Below are positions 42,855 through 53,112 of a stretch of DNA of 64,000 bases, one piece after another. Location: contig CM059623.1 of the NCBI GenBank assembly GCA_030435675.1, positions 2,754,012 to 2,818,011 on the forward strand. Reading direction: 5' to 3'. Numbering within the stretch: the stretch's first letter is position 1; each line of letters opens with the position of its first letter. The stretch is from Steinernema hermaphroditum (lineage: Eukaryota > Nematoda > Chromadorea > Rhabditida > Steinernematidae). Made by a program: the position numbers and the translations under genes. The notes beneath the pieces are model-generated. The model had not been told where the DNA came from, made no database searches, and worked only from the letters and a program-made list of their open reading frames with translations.

Positions 42855-43125
42855 ATCGAAGGCGCTCTGACATTTGAAGGACTTCAGCCCGTTTTATAGA
42901 ACGGTTCCCCTTGCATCAGTGAATCGGAAGGTTTCATAGAATTTTGCATAAATTCTCTATTTTGCATAAACGCAGGAAATGGCTGCGACCGTGTGCATCC
43001 AGAACAGGTTGACCGGTTCAAATCCAGAGAACATTCGTCTAACTTTTGTTCCATGTTGCACTCTTTGAGTGACTCTTTGTTTAATTTATGCACATCTGCT
43101 TATACTTTTCGCGACGGGGTCGCAT
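42855..43125 (-). promoter_or_regulatory. Duplicated 5' flank of lipase B
   Basis: Matches 39871-40140 with only scattered differences, ending near GACGGGGTCGCATTTTTGAA, which marks the right edge of the duplicated unit. Confidence 0.6.
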
Positions 43126-44254
43126 TTTTGAAAGAGGAGATGGTACACTAGGCTGCTGTCTGCAAAAAAAAGAGATTAAAACGACCACGTGGGCAGAAAT
43201 CAAAGTACCAACCATGTCTGTACCCACCATCTTTCGTAGGGTGTTTACATGCTTAAGGGTGCGTTTCCGGGCTGACATTTACTAATGAGAGTTCATATGG
43301 GTGCCAGTTTTCAGTCCGATCTAACAAGGGACCTGTCTAATATGTCCGCCGAGTTAGGAGCTCAAATTTGGCATAGTAATAGGACTTCACAAGTGTCGCG
43401 ACAAATGTGTCTGCGCCCTTCTTTGAGCCTCATTTCTGTTGATTGTTCTAGTAATTGCAAAGCATTACAGTGCTAACTGTCTCTGATCCAGCAGCAAGTC
43501 ACCGGAAGACGCATCCACCACGGCTGCAAGACGATCGCGTCGAGGCGCGAGTCATTGCACTTTTACTTGATCTTTAACATCAAGCAAAAAGTGCAAGGAG
43601 ACAACATCAGAAGTTCACCAGTCTAAGCCTTGGTCTCGCCACGAAGAGTCTTTCAAGCGCAGAACATTCGAGAAAAACATCCACCGTAGCTGCGCGGACG
43701 GTCTGCTAACGCTTGGGAACGGAAGTTACCGAGAGACGAAGCGTGGAAGCGACTGAAGGCTGAACCTGATCGCTACAACACTAAGCGTGACTGCGAAGAA
43801 CGCCGCGAAGAACTTGGACCATTGTGATTCTGTGTATGCAGAAGGTCTTGTATTTGGTTGTGATTTGCATCTGCTTGTAACGTTGTTTGGTGACAGTAAA
43901 CGGTTAACTGTACACCTTTCGTGTTTATCTGTGGGCGAACATAGTCGTGTTACGTACCACTATCTGCTTTGATCCTCTTCGTCATCCGGGACGAACGATC
44001 ACTGCTTTCTCGCGGAACTTAGGCCGACAACATTCGGGTTGTCGCGATCTAAGTCGGTATTGTACTGTAGTCTTGTGGATTTACCGCGTGGCGACAGCGG
44101 TTTGCGTACTTAGCGTGGCTTTGCGCATCTCGTTGTTTTGGGCGAGCATTCACTGCAGTTTGAGCGACCGCGTGTGTGGAACTTATAAAGAGAGTCAGAG
44201 CGGAGGAGCCATTCTCCTGTCTCTTGACCTTTTCCACATAATGCTTCAGAAACC
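43126..44254. other. Intergenic with a short hairpin
   Basis: No gene supported. An almost perfect inverted repeat, TTGCACTTTTACTTGAT / ATCAAGCAAAAAGTGCAA around 43556-43596 with a 7-nt loop, is the only structure seen. Confidence 0.4.
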
Positions 44255-44500
44255 CGGCTGCGCGCGAATTCGCGCCCTCCAGGTACTAAAAGCCAATTAG
44301 CCTGTAGCCCTGCGGGCGGCAAGATTGGCGCTCATACAAAAAGCTGAAGTTGGGGCAAAAAAACTGTAGCCCTGCGGGCGGCGAGAAACCATAGCCCTGC
44401 GGGCGGCAAGACACCAATAGCCCTGCGGGCGGCAATATTTGCGCTCAAAATCACTCAAAAACAGCAAAAAAAACTCAAAGCCTAGCATCACCAGAGAGAT
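44255..44500 (+). repeat. R3 SINE-like repeat with amplified CCCTGCGGGCGGC motif
   Basis: Begins CGGCTGCGCGCGAATTCGCG, then CCAATTAGCCTGTAGCCCTG, and carries four copies of TAGCCCTGCGGGCGGC between 44305 and 44432, then AAACTCAAAGCCTAGCATCA as in the copies at 50.5 and 51.4 kb. Confidence 0.65.
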
Positions 44501-44889
44501 AGTGGAAGTAGAGCACTACGGTGAAGGCGGTGAAGTCGATTACCGTATTCCTCACCATGTCCTGTGAACTTGGTTTTATTCGCAGCTGGTACCAACGAAA
44601 TTCGCAGAAGAAGTAGCAGAAATTACGCGCCATAACCTAAGCTATGACACTCACTCGTGTCGCGGTGGCGAGCGGTCGGTCCCTCCGATCGCTCTCTGAG
44701 CGTCGGGTTGGTCAGACAGCAAACCCTGTGGCAGTTGTGAGTGTTCCGGCTTCCAGAGGGAATTGGGACACCCGGAAGCCGTAGTCCCACCACCGCTGAC
44801 AACAAGATGTCCGACGCCAGAAATCCGACGCCCGACGCTGCGTGAGATGTCATCCCGAAGGTCGCCGACGCTCTGAGGACACCAACACT
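44501..44889. other. Intergenic, no gene recognised
   Basis: Nothing identified between the R3 and R5 repeats. Confidence 0.35.
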
Positions 44890-45165
44890 GAGGAAGACGC
44901 AACCCCCGAACCACGGACTCATCTCTCCGTAGCAGATGCGAGCTCAAAAGCCTCCTCTGACGCAGAAGCCTCCTCAAACGCCCCGAGAAGAAGAAGTTCG
45001 GCCGCCACTTCCGGAGTTTGGCCGATTCCCAGATGCCCCCTGAAGCGCGCCGTCTCCCACCGGTTCAACATCAACGCCGCGCCAGGAATGAAGCCGTCTA
45101 TAAGTGATATCCTCTGATGTCTATTAATCGGTGTCATGCAAGGCGTAACGCCTTTGATTCATGAA
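44890..45165 (+). repeat. R5 dispersed repeat, copy 2
   Basis: Matches 10860-11115. Distinctive are an internal short tandem (AAAAGCCTCCTCTGACGCAG / AAGCCTCCTCAAACGCC) and the common 3' end GCAAGGCGTAACGC. Confidence 0.65.
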
Positions 45166-45454
45166 GTAATATCGTGAATATATCGTATATCGTGAAAACC
45201 TAAGCTATCCACGTATCTTCGGCCTAACATTTCGCTGGAAACGAATATCAAAAAGCCAGTTCTAATTTTCGGCATTACCATCAGCATTGGCCGCCTCAGA
45301 GGTCCGTTGCACTTCGCTCCAAAAACGGGTTCTTCCCTTAACCAATCCAACAAACAAGCGTTGATTAATTGCAATTAGATGCTGTGTCGAGAGTCGGCCG
45401 CTATCAATGCAATATTGTTTTTCGTCGGCTGTGTTCGTATAGGTCCCATTTCAG

Positions 45455-45718
45455 ATGCAATTCTACCCCTCCGACAACTCCCGTTCACGCGATTTCGGAT
45501 CGAAAGTGATGCACTGCGACCACTGCATCGACTGGAACGATATGGCCGCTTTCACGGTTCGATTGGCAATAGTTGTTGTGGCTATAGCGATCCTCTATAT
45601 GGTCGTCAAGCCGAGACCTTACATTGCCTGTACTTGTCGCATTGGACGAAGCAGTCCTTCAATGTATGAACGTGTGAAAACAACTGATAATGAGCCTGAT
45701 GTTATTAAGGATGTCTGA
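45455..45718 (+). CDS. Small single-pass membrane protein, paralog 1
   Basis: 87 aa from ATG 45455, which directly follows a CCCATTTCAG acceptor (likely trans-splice). Layout: short polar N-terminus with HCDHCIDW, one hydrophobic span FTVRLAIVVVAIAILYMVV, a Cys pair CTC, and a cytoplasmic-type tail with YERVKTTDNEPDVIKDV-stop. The same order of elements and the same TTTCAG-ATG start occur in the gene at 46788-47018. No known family recognised. The conserved juxtamembrane CxxC and the terminal Asp-Val-hydrophobic-Lys-acidic end suggest functional constraint. Confidence 0.55.
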   Translation: MQFYPSDNSRSRDFGSKVMHCDHCIDWNDMAAFTVRLAIVVVAIAILYMVVKPRPYIACTCRIGRSSPSMYERVKTTDNEPDVIKDV

Positions 45719-46098
45719 ATATCTAGATTTTTGGTGAAATGCACCGATTGCAAGGTTAATCTTCTTGGATCAACAACATTACACGGTCTTACACATGCAC
45801 ATGGAAAGCGTTATCGCACCTTATAGTCACCGATCTTCCTCTGACACAGCATCAGAGCTGGAAGGGGTGATGCTATCAGCGTCCAACAGCGACGGAAGAA
45901 GCCACGAAGACTTTTCCGTGAAACGTCTTTTTAGGCTTTTATGTTTAACACAATGACATTACTAAACGCATTGAATTTATAATCGGTTTCGGGTTCTGCT
46001 TCGGGTATCCGGACAAATCTGGTCAAGTGTATAGGGCTCTCTTTTAATCTGTAAACAACCTAAGCCTGCATATTAGACCCAATCCAAAAACGAATATA

Positions 46099-46580
46099 TT
46101 GCGTTGGGCAATAAGTTCTTGCCGTTTTTTGCTGATTGAAAAACGAACTTTTATGAAACAACAGTAACAATACATTGATCAACAATATATTCACTATTGT
46201 TGTCCACGACCTGTTCGCACCGGCCAGCAGTTTGCCGATTCTTGTTCTAAGAAATCAGCAGGTCTGGCGTAGAAGAAGTCGTTGATCTAGGTTCGGAGTT
46301 CTTCGCTGTTTTCAAATGAAACACGGAACAGATGATAGCCCGTTAGTGCTAAGTCTGGAGAATACGGTGAATGTGGAAGAATCTCCAACTTCAGCTCTTG
46401 GAGGGTGGAATGGACGACTTTTACGATTTTCGGGTGGGTGCTGTCATGCCGAAGGATGGCTTCTACTTCATGATTCGTGCTTCTCTGTTGGATTGCATGG
46501 TTCAAACGATGCAATACAAGTTTTGGTCGACCATCTTGTTCCGCTGCCGCGTTTCCCAATGTAGCAAGCCTTCACAAAAA
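46099..46580 (-). mobile_element. Truncated mariner element
   Basis: The left end TTGCGTTGGGCAATAAGTTC is a variant of the mariner TIR. The minus strand then encodes the C-terminal transposase: RLNHAIQQRSTNHEVEAILR, HDSTHPKIVKV (second Asp) and YSPDLALTGYHLF, where the third Asp is Gly as in the copy at 8556-9472. It ends near 46580 without the second TIR, so the transposase 5' part is lost. It lies between the two small membrane-protein genes. Confidence 0.85.
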
Positions 46581-46787
46581 GCTGTATCTCTGGGCCACCT
46601 GTATTTCTGAAGCGCGTTTTTCAACATCGCCTTCCAAAAAAGCAACTCGCGAAAACAGCCGAAGTTCATAAAACAAGAATCGATCGGTGGTCGGTGGCGA
46701 GGCGTTGTTTACGCTGGGAATTTCTTTTTTATTTGTGTTTTCGTCGTTCGCGAAGTGAGGAACTACGTGCTTTGCGTCCAGTTTCAG

Positions 46788-47018
46788 ATGTACTTCAGAA
46801 TAACGAACACTAGCGATGCGGACAATTTCATCTGCGACATCTGCACCGATCAGGGATACGTCGCTACTGTCATCGCAAAACTTATTTTCGTCTTTTTAGC
46901 GATGTTGGGTCTTTATATTCCGTACCTTTCATGCGCTAAACGAACTCCGCCCGGAAATCCACCTTACAAGAATATCAAGAATGTTAGAAGTAAATTCGAT
47001 GTTGTAAAGGAAATATAA
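46788..47018 (+). CDS. Small single-pass membrane protein, paralog 2
   Basis: 76 aa from ATG 46788, immediately after a CAGTTTCAG acceptor. N-terminus MYFRITNTSDADNF, then ICDICTD (CxxC), a hydrophobic span TVIAKLIFVFLAMLGLYI, a single Cys, then a Pro/Lys tail ending NVRSKFDVVKEI-stop. Position by position it parallels the protein at 45455-45718: CDxC-x-D, span ending LY, Cys, Tyr-rich tail, terminal V-x-K-acidic-hydrophobic. The open frame continues 11 codons upstream of this ATG, but the acceptor position favours 46788. Function unknown. Confidence 0.55.
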   Translation: MYFRITNTSDADNFICDICTDQGYVATVIAKLIFVFLAMLGLYIPYLSCAKRTPPGNPPYKNIKNVRSKFDVVKEI

Positions 47019-47312
47019 AGATTTAACATTTCGTCGTATTCACATCTATATTTGAACAATTACAAGCGGCACGGTGGTGGGGCTCATCGGGCGAACTGGA
47101 ATCCCACCATCGGAGTGGCTGCGACGTTGGAACTACGGCTCCTTGGTGTTCCAGGTCTTCTGGCGGTTCCTCGGCGATCATTGCGCTCTCAACGAAGGCC
47201 GAGTACGACCGCTCACTCAACTCATTTCTGAGAGAGCCATTGGACGACCGGACCGACATGAATGAAAGACCCCATAAGGTTTAAAAAGACCCTATAAACC
47301 AGTCAGCGCTGA

Positions 47313-47650
47313 ATGGAACGAAGAATGCTTCGCGTAAGGCTCCTGGACAGAAGGAGGACGAGTGGGATTCCAGTCACGAAGCTGAAGAATACCAACGGAT
47401 CGGCGACAAGAAGGAAGTGGAACTACGCCTGGAAGATCGCTCGTGAAACGCCTGAGAAGTGTTCGACCAAGCTCGAAGAATGGCGGCCGCCGAAGACGCG
47501 CCCCATCGGAAGACCGAGGACCAGATGGCGAGATGACTTCATGGAGAAAATAGGAACGCAAAGATGGCGACAACGAGCAAGAGAAGAAAAGAGTTGTCGG
47601 AATGTTATCGAAATCGTTTCGTTGGATTTGGAATCGAGGTTCTGTTAGGA
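47313..47650 (+). pseudogene. LINE (RTE-like) reverse-transcriptase C-terminal fragment
   Basis: Encodes MERRMLRVRLLDRRRTS, RRKWNYAWKIARETPEKCST and KLEEWRPPKTRPIGRPRTRW, homologous to the C-terminal part of the remnant at 42-917 (MERRMVGVRLIDRKS, RRKWNFAWKM). It also retains a downstream tail (DDFMEKIG) missing there. There is no polymerase core. It is a short dead fragment. Confidence 0.8.
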
Positions 47651-48563
47651 GTTCAATCACATTTCGGTTAAATTCTCGCTGTTTATCGCTGGATCAAGCG
47701 CACTTTCCTGATAGTATTCCAACCCTTCTTGTGTGTTCGTATTCTGTGTTCTCCAAAAGAGTACAAACCGAATACCAACGAGCTGGATGATCTCGGTGTA
47801 ATGTATTACTTGTTTATTCATTTCTTTACCTATCGAACTTTTCTGAAAACAAAATAGAAAACAGCAGGTGCGTGATGTTATGTCAGGTGCGTGGATAAGC
47901 ACAACTTATTTCTATTTTGAACTTGCGACGCAACGACAACAGCGAGAAAATCTTTTGTGATCGTCGATGATCAGTCTGTAGTTGATGAACATAGCTGGGC
48001 ACAATTTCGGGCTTTTCAACTCTAAAAGTCAAGTCCTCAGAGCACCTAGTGCTCACAAAATCGTTTGTATTCGAGCGAACCGATTGCATCTATTCGTCAT
48101 GGTCATGGGTCATGTAGTGGTCATGTTCCTGTCAAAAACTTCTTTATTGTGTTTCGAAAAAAGCACTGTAAAAAAAGCACATGCCATCATGTTATGTGGT
48201 CCTTCATTGACAACCTACACAGGAAAAGCCACAGAGGGTGCACAGAAAGCTGTTGCAGAAGCGGAAACGAAGAAAAGAGATTAAAAGAAGACCTAGTTCT
48301 GATAGAATCGTTTGTCGGAAAGCCGTCTGACGGTCTGACGACGGGCGAGGACATAGCTTCCAGACCAAGGACAGAGCGAAGAAGATGCGAACTACGAAGA
48401 GACACAGTCGGGGATGGGCACGAACGGATCGGATCGGCTGAACCGGCTCTGAGCAGCTGGCTTAACCGGTTAAGACTGTTGTCTGACCCGATGCCTATCT
48501 CTGGGAACAGTAATTTTCATCGAATGACACAGAGCGCAGAATCCGTGGTATAACTTGTCGTTT
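47651..48563. other. Intergenic, no gene recognised
   Basis: Long plus-strand frames at 47982-48553 lack domains and are not supported. 3' flank of the receptor gene. Confidence 0.4.
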
Positions 48564-49723
48564 TCACTTGATTGCGAGATGTTCCTCTGCGAAAGAAAGG
48601 TAGTCCCAATAATTGGTGGACCTCCGGATTGAAGAGGATAAGAGATAACCTGAAAGTGACATTCAGATCCATCAAGAACCGGCAGAACGTGCCCGTTATT
48701 AAGGTAGTTAAAAATACTCAAATGAAATGTGGTCAAAGCTTGGTGAGCGAGATGTTTCTTGTTGTTCATCATGACAAGAACTGCCAGTGTGCCCATCATG
48801 GTGATGTTTTGAACGGCTGCCTAGATATGTCCATTTGTCATCATGCATAAAGAACCTCCAAACACCTGAGTGAAAAAGCGAACGTTTCGCAGAAATCCTT
48901 CCTCTCTGGCCCGGGCCGACTTTGCAATCTTGATACGAACGATCTTGTAAAGAGTAGCGCAGTCCATAATCAGAGAGCCGGTGCAGAGAACTGTGCAGCA
49001 TCGAATGAATATCGTTCCGTAGAGCGAACTATCGCGGTCGCACCCGGGAACCTGGACGTAAATGAAATCATAGAATTGAGGACTGTAGCCGATGAGGCTG
49101 CATGGAACCGCTGAAAGCGCCAAGTCATCTCTAGAACATCGGTCTTCTCACCGAAATACGGTATCATGATGAAGAAGACTTGGATCCATGTGACGACAAT
49201 AACCGCCAGCGTTACTCGCCGCGTGAAGATGGTCTTGTACTTGAGGGGAAACCAAACCGCAATGAGTCGATTTGCCGACAGATATTGATGTATTGCGCAG
49301 GCTTCGCCTGCGAAGAAGTAGGAGATGGCAAAGGCGGCCAGACCAAAATAGGGTGATATACTCCCGGGTTGCCTGGCATTGTTTTTGTTTAGTCCGATGG
49401 ACGGTGTTGCTTACAGAATGGTAATGGGGCCTGAGTAGATCACATGAACGAGATTAGAACCGATTTCTCCAATCGTTCTACTGGCCCAAAAGCAGCCGAA
49501 AGCGTTGTGAAATACGGGTAACTTCTTGATGACGTAGAGGTTTAGGAGGCCGACGGCCACCGAAGCAGAACTCAACTATGAGATGGATCATCGAATGGGA
49601 TCATAGGGCTTATCTTACCAAAAGAATGGACAATCCGACTAACGAGTTAAACCTGGAGATGACTCCATGACCTTGGAGATCGGAACCCCAAGATGTTTGT
49701 TGAGATGAGTTTGAGGAAATCAT
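48564..49723 (-). CDS. Seven-transmembrane chemoreceptor-like GPCR (srx/srsx type)
   Basis: Exons 49723-49619, 49575-49415, 49372-49152, 49110-48866, 48820-48718, 48649-48564 give 306 aa with consistent phases. Hydrophobic spans alternate in the expected number. Recognisable marks: FAGEACAIHQYLSANRLIAV followed by FPLKYKTIF (the NR-basic-P-x-Y region at the end of TM3), TLAVIVVTWIQVFFIMIPYF (TM4), a Cys in the second outer loop (VPGCDRDSSLYG), FIRCCTVLCTGSLIMDC (TM5), then EEGFLRNVRFFTQAAVQNIT leading to TM6 and a shortened TM7. This fits nematode Srx/Srsx-type receptors of about 300 aa, mostly chemosensory. TM7 is short in this model, so the last exon boundary is the weakest point. Confidence 0.75.
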
Positions 49724-50099
49724 AAGTGAAGTTATAAGCTTTCTGGTGGGCGAAAAAGTCGGAAAATGTGTATATTTATATGTTATAAATGCGACTTGGC
49801 GTGATTTCGCACGCTTTATGGGGCGTAGAGCTAGCAAGGAAAGGTCCCAAACTGTCCTACGCCTATTCGGCTGAAATTTGGCATGGTGGTTGGCATGCTA
49901 GAGTGTAGCAATACCTGATAGGTTTGATCGGTGAATGGCCTCACAAAACCTCAAAGAAATGGTAAACAACTGATGAGATCACCGTATCTTTCGTGCCATC
50001 ACGGACATCGCGTTAGGACCTTTCAAGTACGGAAGACACTAACCACTATGAACTATAGCTTAAACCCGCCATTCACTGATGAGCCGAATCAGCGTGGGG
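49724..50099. other. Upstream of the receptor gene
   Basis: Nothing supported other than possible promoter sequence. Confidence 0.35.
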
Positions 50100-51150
50100 C
50101 AGTTTGGGTCCTCTCCTTGTAAGTATCCGTGCGGGCGGCAAAACACCAAATTGCTTTCCGGTGGTAAAGACACGAAAACCTGAACGACCTTTCGGATAGA
50201 TCTGGAACTCTCTCCAGGAACTCTAACTCTCTGCGGGTGGTAAGAAGGGTATAAGGCCAAAAAGGCTAAAAGGAGGCTAAAAATGACTCGAAAACGGAAA
50301 ATGGACGCAAGGTGTGCCATCTCCAATGGTATAGTGGCAGTGAATATGCTGTTTCTCAGCTGTTTGTGTGACTCATTGCGAGCGTGTTTGATTCGGGGGT
50401 CGATTAGACGCCGCCCATAAATCCGCATTTTCTCTGCTCTCTTAAACCGACCGCTTATCGTATGCTCTCGTGTGCATAAAAACACATACATACACAAACC
50501 GACGATGTCCATTATGTCTATAAATCCGGCTGCGCGCGAATTCGCGCCCTCCAGGTACTAAAAGCCAATTAGCCTGTAGCCCTGCGGGCGGCACGATTGG
50601 TGCTCATGTAAATGGCCGAAGGGGGCAAAAAACCTGTAAAGTTTCAGTTAACTCGCACCGACATCTCTGTTGTTTACAAAATAGCCAAAAAATCACTGAG
50701 AAACTGCAAAAAAAAACTCAAAGCCTAGCATCACCAGAGAGATAGTGGAAGTAGATCACTACCATCTCAACTGCCTGTGTGGCTCATTGCGAACGTTCTC
50801 CGTTTGTAAGCGGGCGGTGTCGGGGTCCTTATTTTGTGTGGGTGTTTCCGCCGTGCGCACGTAAAAACACACACACACACACAGACCAACGGACCCGTCG
50901 GTTCTCCATTTATATATAGGGGATGTTTCTATTGCAGAACCGAGTTCCATTCACAGAGCTCGTCTTTCACGTAGTTTGGGACCTACTATGGTGTCCATAC
51001 ACGAATATTTCCGAACGATTTGAACGACATTTTGTGATCGTTGCCCTATTTTGGGTCCTCCTTTCCTCTCCCCTACGGACGGAATTTCAAACCCACACAG
51101 ACAGACCAATAGACCCGTCGGTTCTCCGTTTATATATAGGGTTCCATTCT
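50100..51150 (+). repeat. Cluster of R3 SINE-like copies
   Basis: Several partial copies in series. 50120-50520 has GTGCGGGCGGCAAAACACC and GTGTGACTCATTGCGAGCG. 50525-50790 has GGCTGCGCGCGAATTCGCGC and CCTGCGGGCGGCACGATTGG. 50770-50930 holds the tRNA-like TGTGGCTCATTGCGAACG and GTAAGCGGGCGGTGTCGGGG. Two CCGTCGGTTCTCCGTTTATATATAGGG-type ends (near 50896 and 51115) recur, with CA-dinucleotide runs at 50868-50883. The repeated 3' ends suggest insertion next to earlier copies. Confidence 0.6.
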
Positions 51151-51164
51151 GACTTACAGCACAT

Positions 51165-51246
51165 GCAGTCATGTCCGAGTGGTTAAGGAGATTGACTCGA
51201 AATCAATTGGGCTCTGCCCGCGTAGGTTCGAATCCTGCTGACTGCG
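51165..51246 (+). tRNA. tRNA-Ser (anticodon CGA)
   Basis: 82 nt with full cloverleaf: acceptor stem GCAGTCA/TGACTGC plus discriminator G, D-arm GTCCGAGTGGTTAAGGAG, anticodon loop CTCGAAA (anticodon CGA, reads UCG), long variable arm GGGCTCTGCCC typical of tRNA-Ser, and T-loop GGTTCGAATCC. A T-rich terminator (ATATTTTTTG) follows at 51249. No intron. It lies inside the R3 cluster, whose copies also carry tRNA-like boxes, but its stems pair fully, unlike those. Confidence 0.95.
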
Positions 51247-51359
51247 AATATTTTTTGTTTTTTTATTTTCTTGCTGCTTCAGCGTTTGTCGAAAGTTTCC
51301 ATATTTCAAATGAATTCTGACTGACCTATAGTCACTGATGTGTCTATTGATGTCTAATG

Positions 51360-51640
51360 TCTTGATGTCTAAAAGCCAATTAGCCTGTAGCCCTGCGGGC
51401 GGCACGATTGGTGCTCATGTAAATGGCCGAAGGGGGCAAAAAACCTGTAAAGTTTCAGTTAACTCGCACCGACATCTCTGTTGTTTACAAAATAGCCAAA
51501 AAATCACTGAGAAACTGCAAAAAAAAACTCAAAGCCTAGCATCACCAGAGACATAGTGGAAGTAGAGCGCTACCATCTCAACTGTTTGTGTGGCTCATTC
51601 CGTCGATTCTCCGTTTATACATAGGGGATATAGAGGACGA
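51360..51640 (+). repeat. R3 SINE-like copy downstream of the tRNA
   Basis: From CTAAAAGCCAATTAGCCTG to AGCGCTACCATCTCAACTG it repeats 50560-50790 almost exactly, over more than 200 bases, marking a very recent duplication or insertion. Confidence 0.75.
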
Positions 51641-51738
51641 GGTTAGTCACTATAATACAAAGATAGATGCGCCCCTCTAAAACGCCGCTTCTCCAGTCTC
51701 TGTCTCTATATTTCTCGAGTGCTCTATAAGACAAACTA

Positions 51739-52660
51739 TTGGGTTGGTGCATAAGTTCTTGCCGTTTTTTTTTATCTATGCTTTTTCAGTATTTTTTATT
51801 AATGTACTGCAGATTGTAACATATCGTTTGAAAGAGCTATCTCTGCTCTACACTACCGTGGTAACAGTTTTCATTTATATCCATACTGTGTCTGAATTTC
51901 AGTATATTCAGATGCAGGTTCCAGGGGGTAAAAAGTAACATTTGCGGCACATGCTTTTTTTGACTTCCGTCGAGGTCATAATGCGACGGAAGCTGTTCGA
52001 AGCATGCATCGCTTTTTTGTACAGGATTGTCACAGGCGACGAGAAGTGGTGCCTGCATATCATTAAGAATCACAGAAAACAGTGGGTCGCTCCAAAAAAA
52101 GAAAAAGTGTTATCGCACTAGTGTAGAGCAAAACAATGACCTCTTTATGGTGGGATTGCGAAGGCTTGCTACAATGGGAAATGCTGCAGCAGAACAAGAC
52201 GGTCGACCACAACTTGTGCATCGGCCAGCTGCATCGTTTGAACAATGCAATCCAACAGAAAAGCTCGAAACATTAAGCAAAAGCCATCCTTCTGCATGAC
52301 AGCACCCACCCGCAAATTGTAAAAGTCGCCAAGTCCGCACTCAAAAAGCTGAAGTGAGAGATTCTTCCACACCCACTATATTCCCCAGACTTAGCACCAA
52401 CGGACTGTCATCTGTTCTGCTCGCTGCCAAACCATATGAGGGATGTTTCATTCGAAAATAACGAAGCACTCCAAACATGGATCAACGACTTCTTCGACTC
52501 CACACCTGCCGATTTTTAGAGAACACGAATCGATAAACTGGTGGACTAGTGGGAGCAGGTGGTGGACAACAACGGTGAATATCTTGTTGGTTAAATTCAT
52601 TTCATAAAAGTTCGTTTTTTAATGGAGAAAAAAACGGCAAGAACTTATGCACCAACCCAA
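51739..52660 (+). mobile_element. Internally deleted mariner element, second copy
   Basis: TTGGGTTGGTGCATAAGTTC and its complement form the termini; TA duplicates at 51737-51738 and 52661-52662; 922 bp. The same half of the transposase is missing as in the copy at 8556-9472. First-Asp motif IVTGDEKWCL and third-Asp motif APTDCHLF are intact here, but frameshifts near 52135 and 52285 and a stop in the last domain inactivate it. Nearly equal length and the same junction (GCAGGTTCC followed by GGGGGTAAAA) show that both copies come from one deletion derivative. Confidence 0.9.
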
Positions 52661-53112
52661 TATATGGGAAACAAGAGTCCTACCATGTATGATAAAATTA
52701 CACGTGAAAAATGTAAAAAATGTGTACCTGTTCGCCTAGCCTGTACTTTTCATTCATACGAATGACACAAAAATCTGTGGGAAGGACAGAAAAGTTTAAA
52801 AAAGTTCAACTAGTTGTGCATAAACAACCATGAGCTTCTAAGTCTTATAGGCACCTTCTATCGCACAAACACCTTCCCACAGATCGGTTAAAATTGAAAA
52901 GGACACTATCGAGGAATTTGGAATTGCTGGTGCTTGAAACGAAGCAGATGTTCGCCTGTGTTTATCTCTATTGTTGGACTTGATGATGACCTTTCTTGCA
53001 CTGGATTTGAAGTTACCGATTGAGAAATCAGAGTTAAAGACATTAATCAGATTCACATGGGTTGTATATGCAATATATTCAACACTTAGCTCTTAAAATA
53101 TTAGAAATGTTT
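52661..53112. other. 3' flank of guanylate cyclase A
   Basis: No gene supported. Confidence 0.4.

Noticed and set aside
48065..48553. 162-codon plus-strand ORF downstream of the 7TM gene
   Set aside because: No domain and no splice context; it lies antisense to the 3' flank of the receptor gene and looks like a chance frame.
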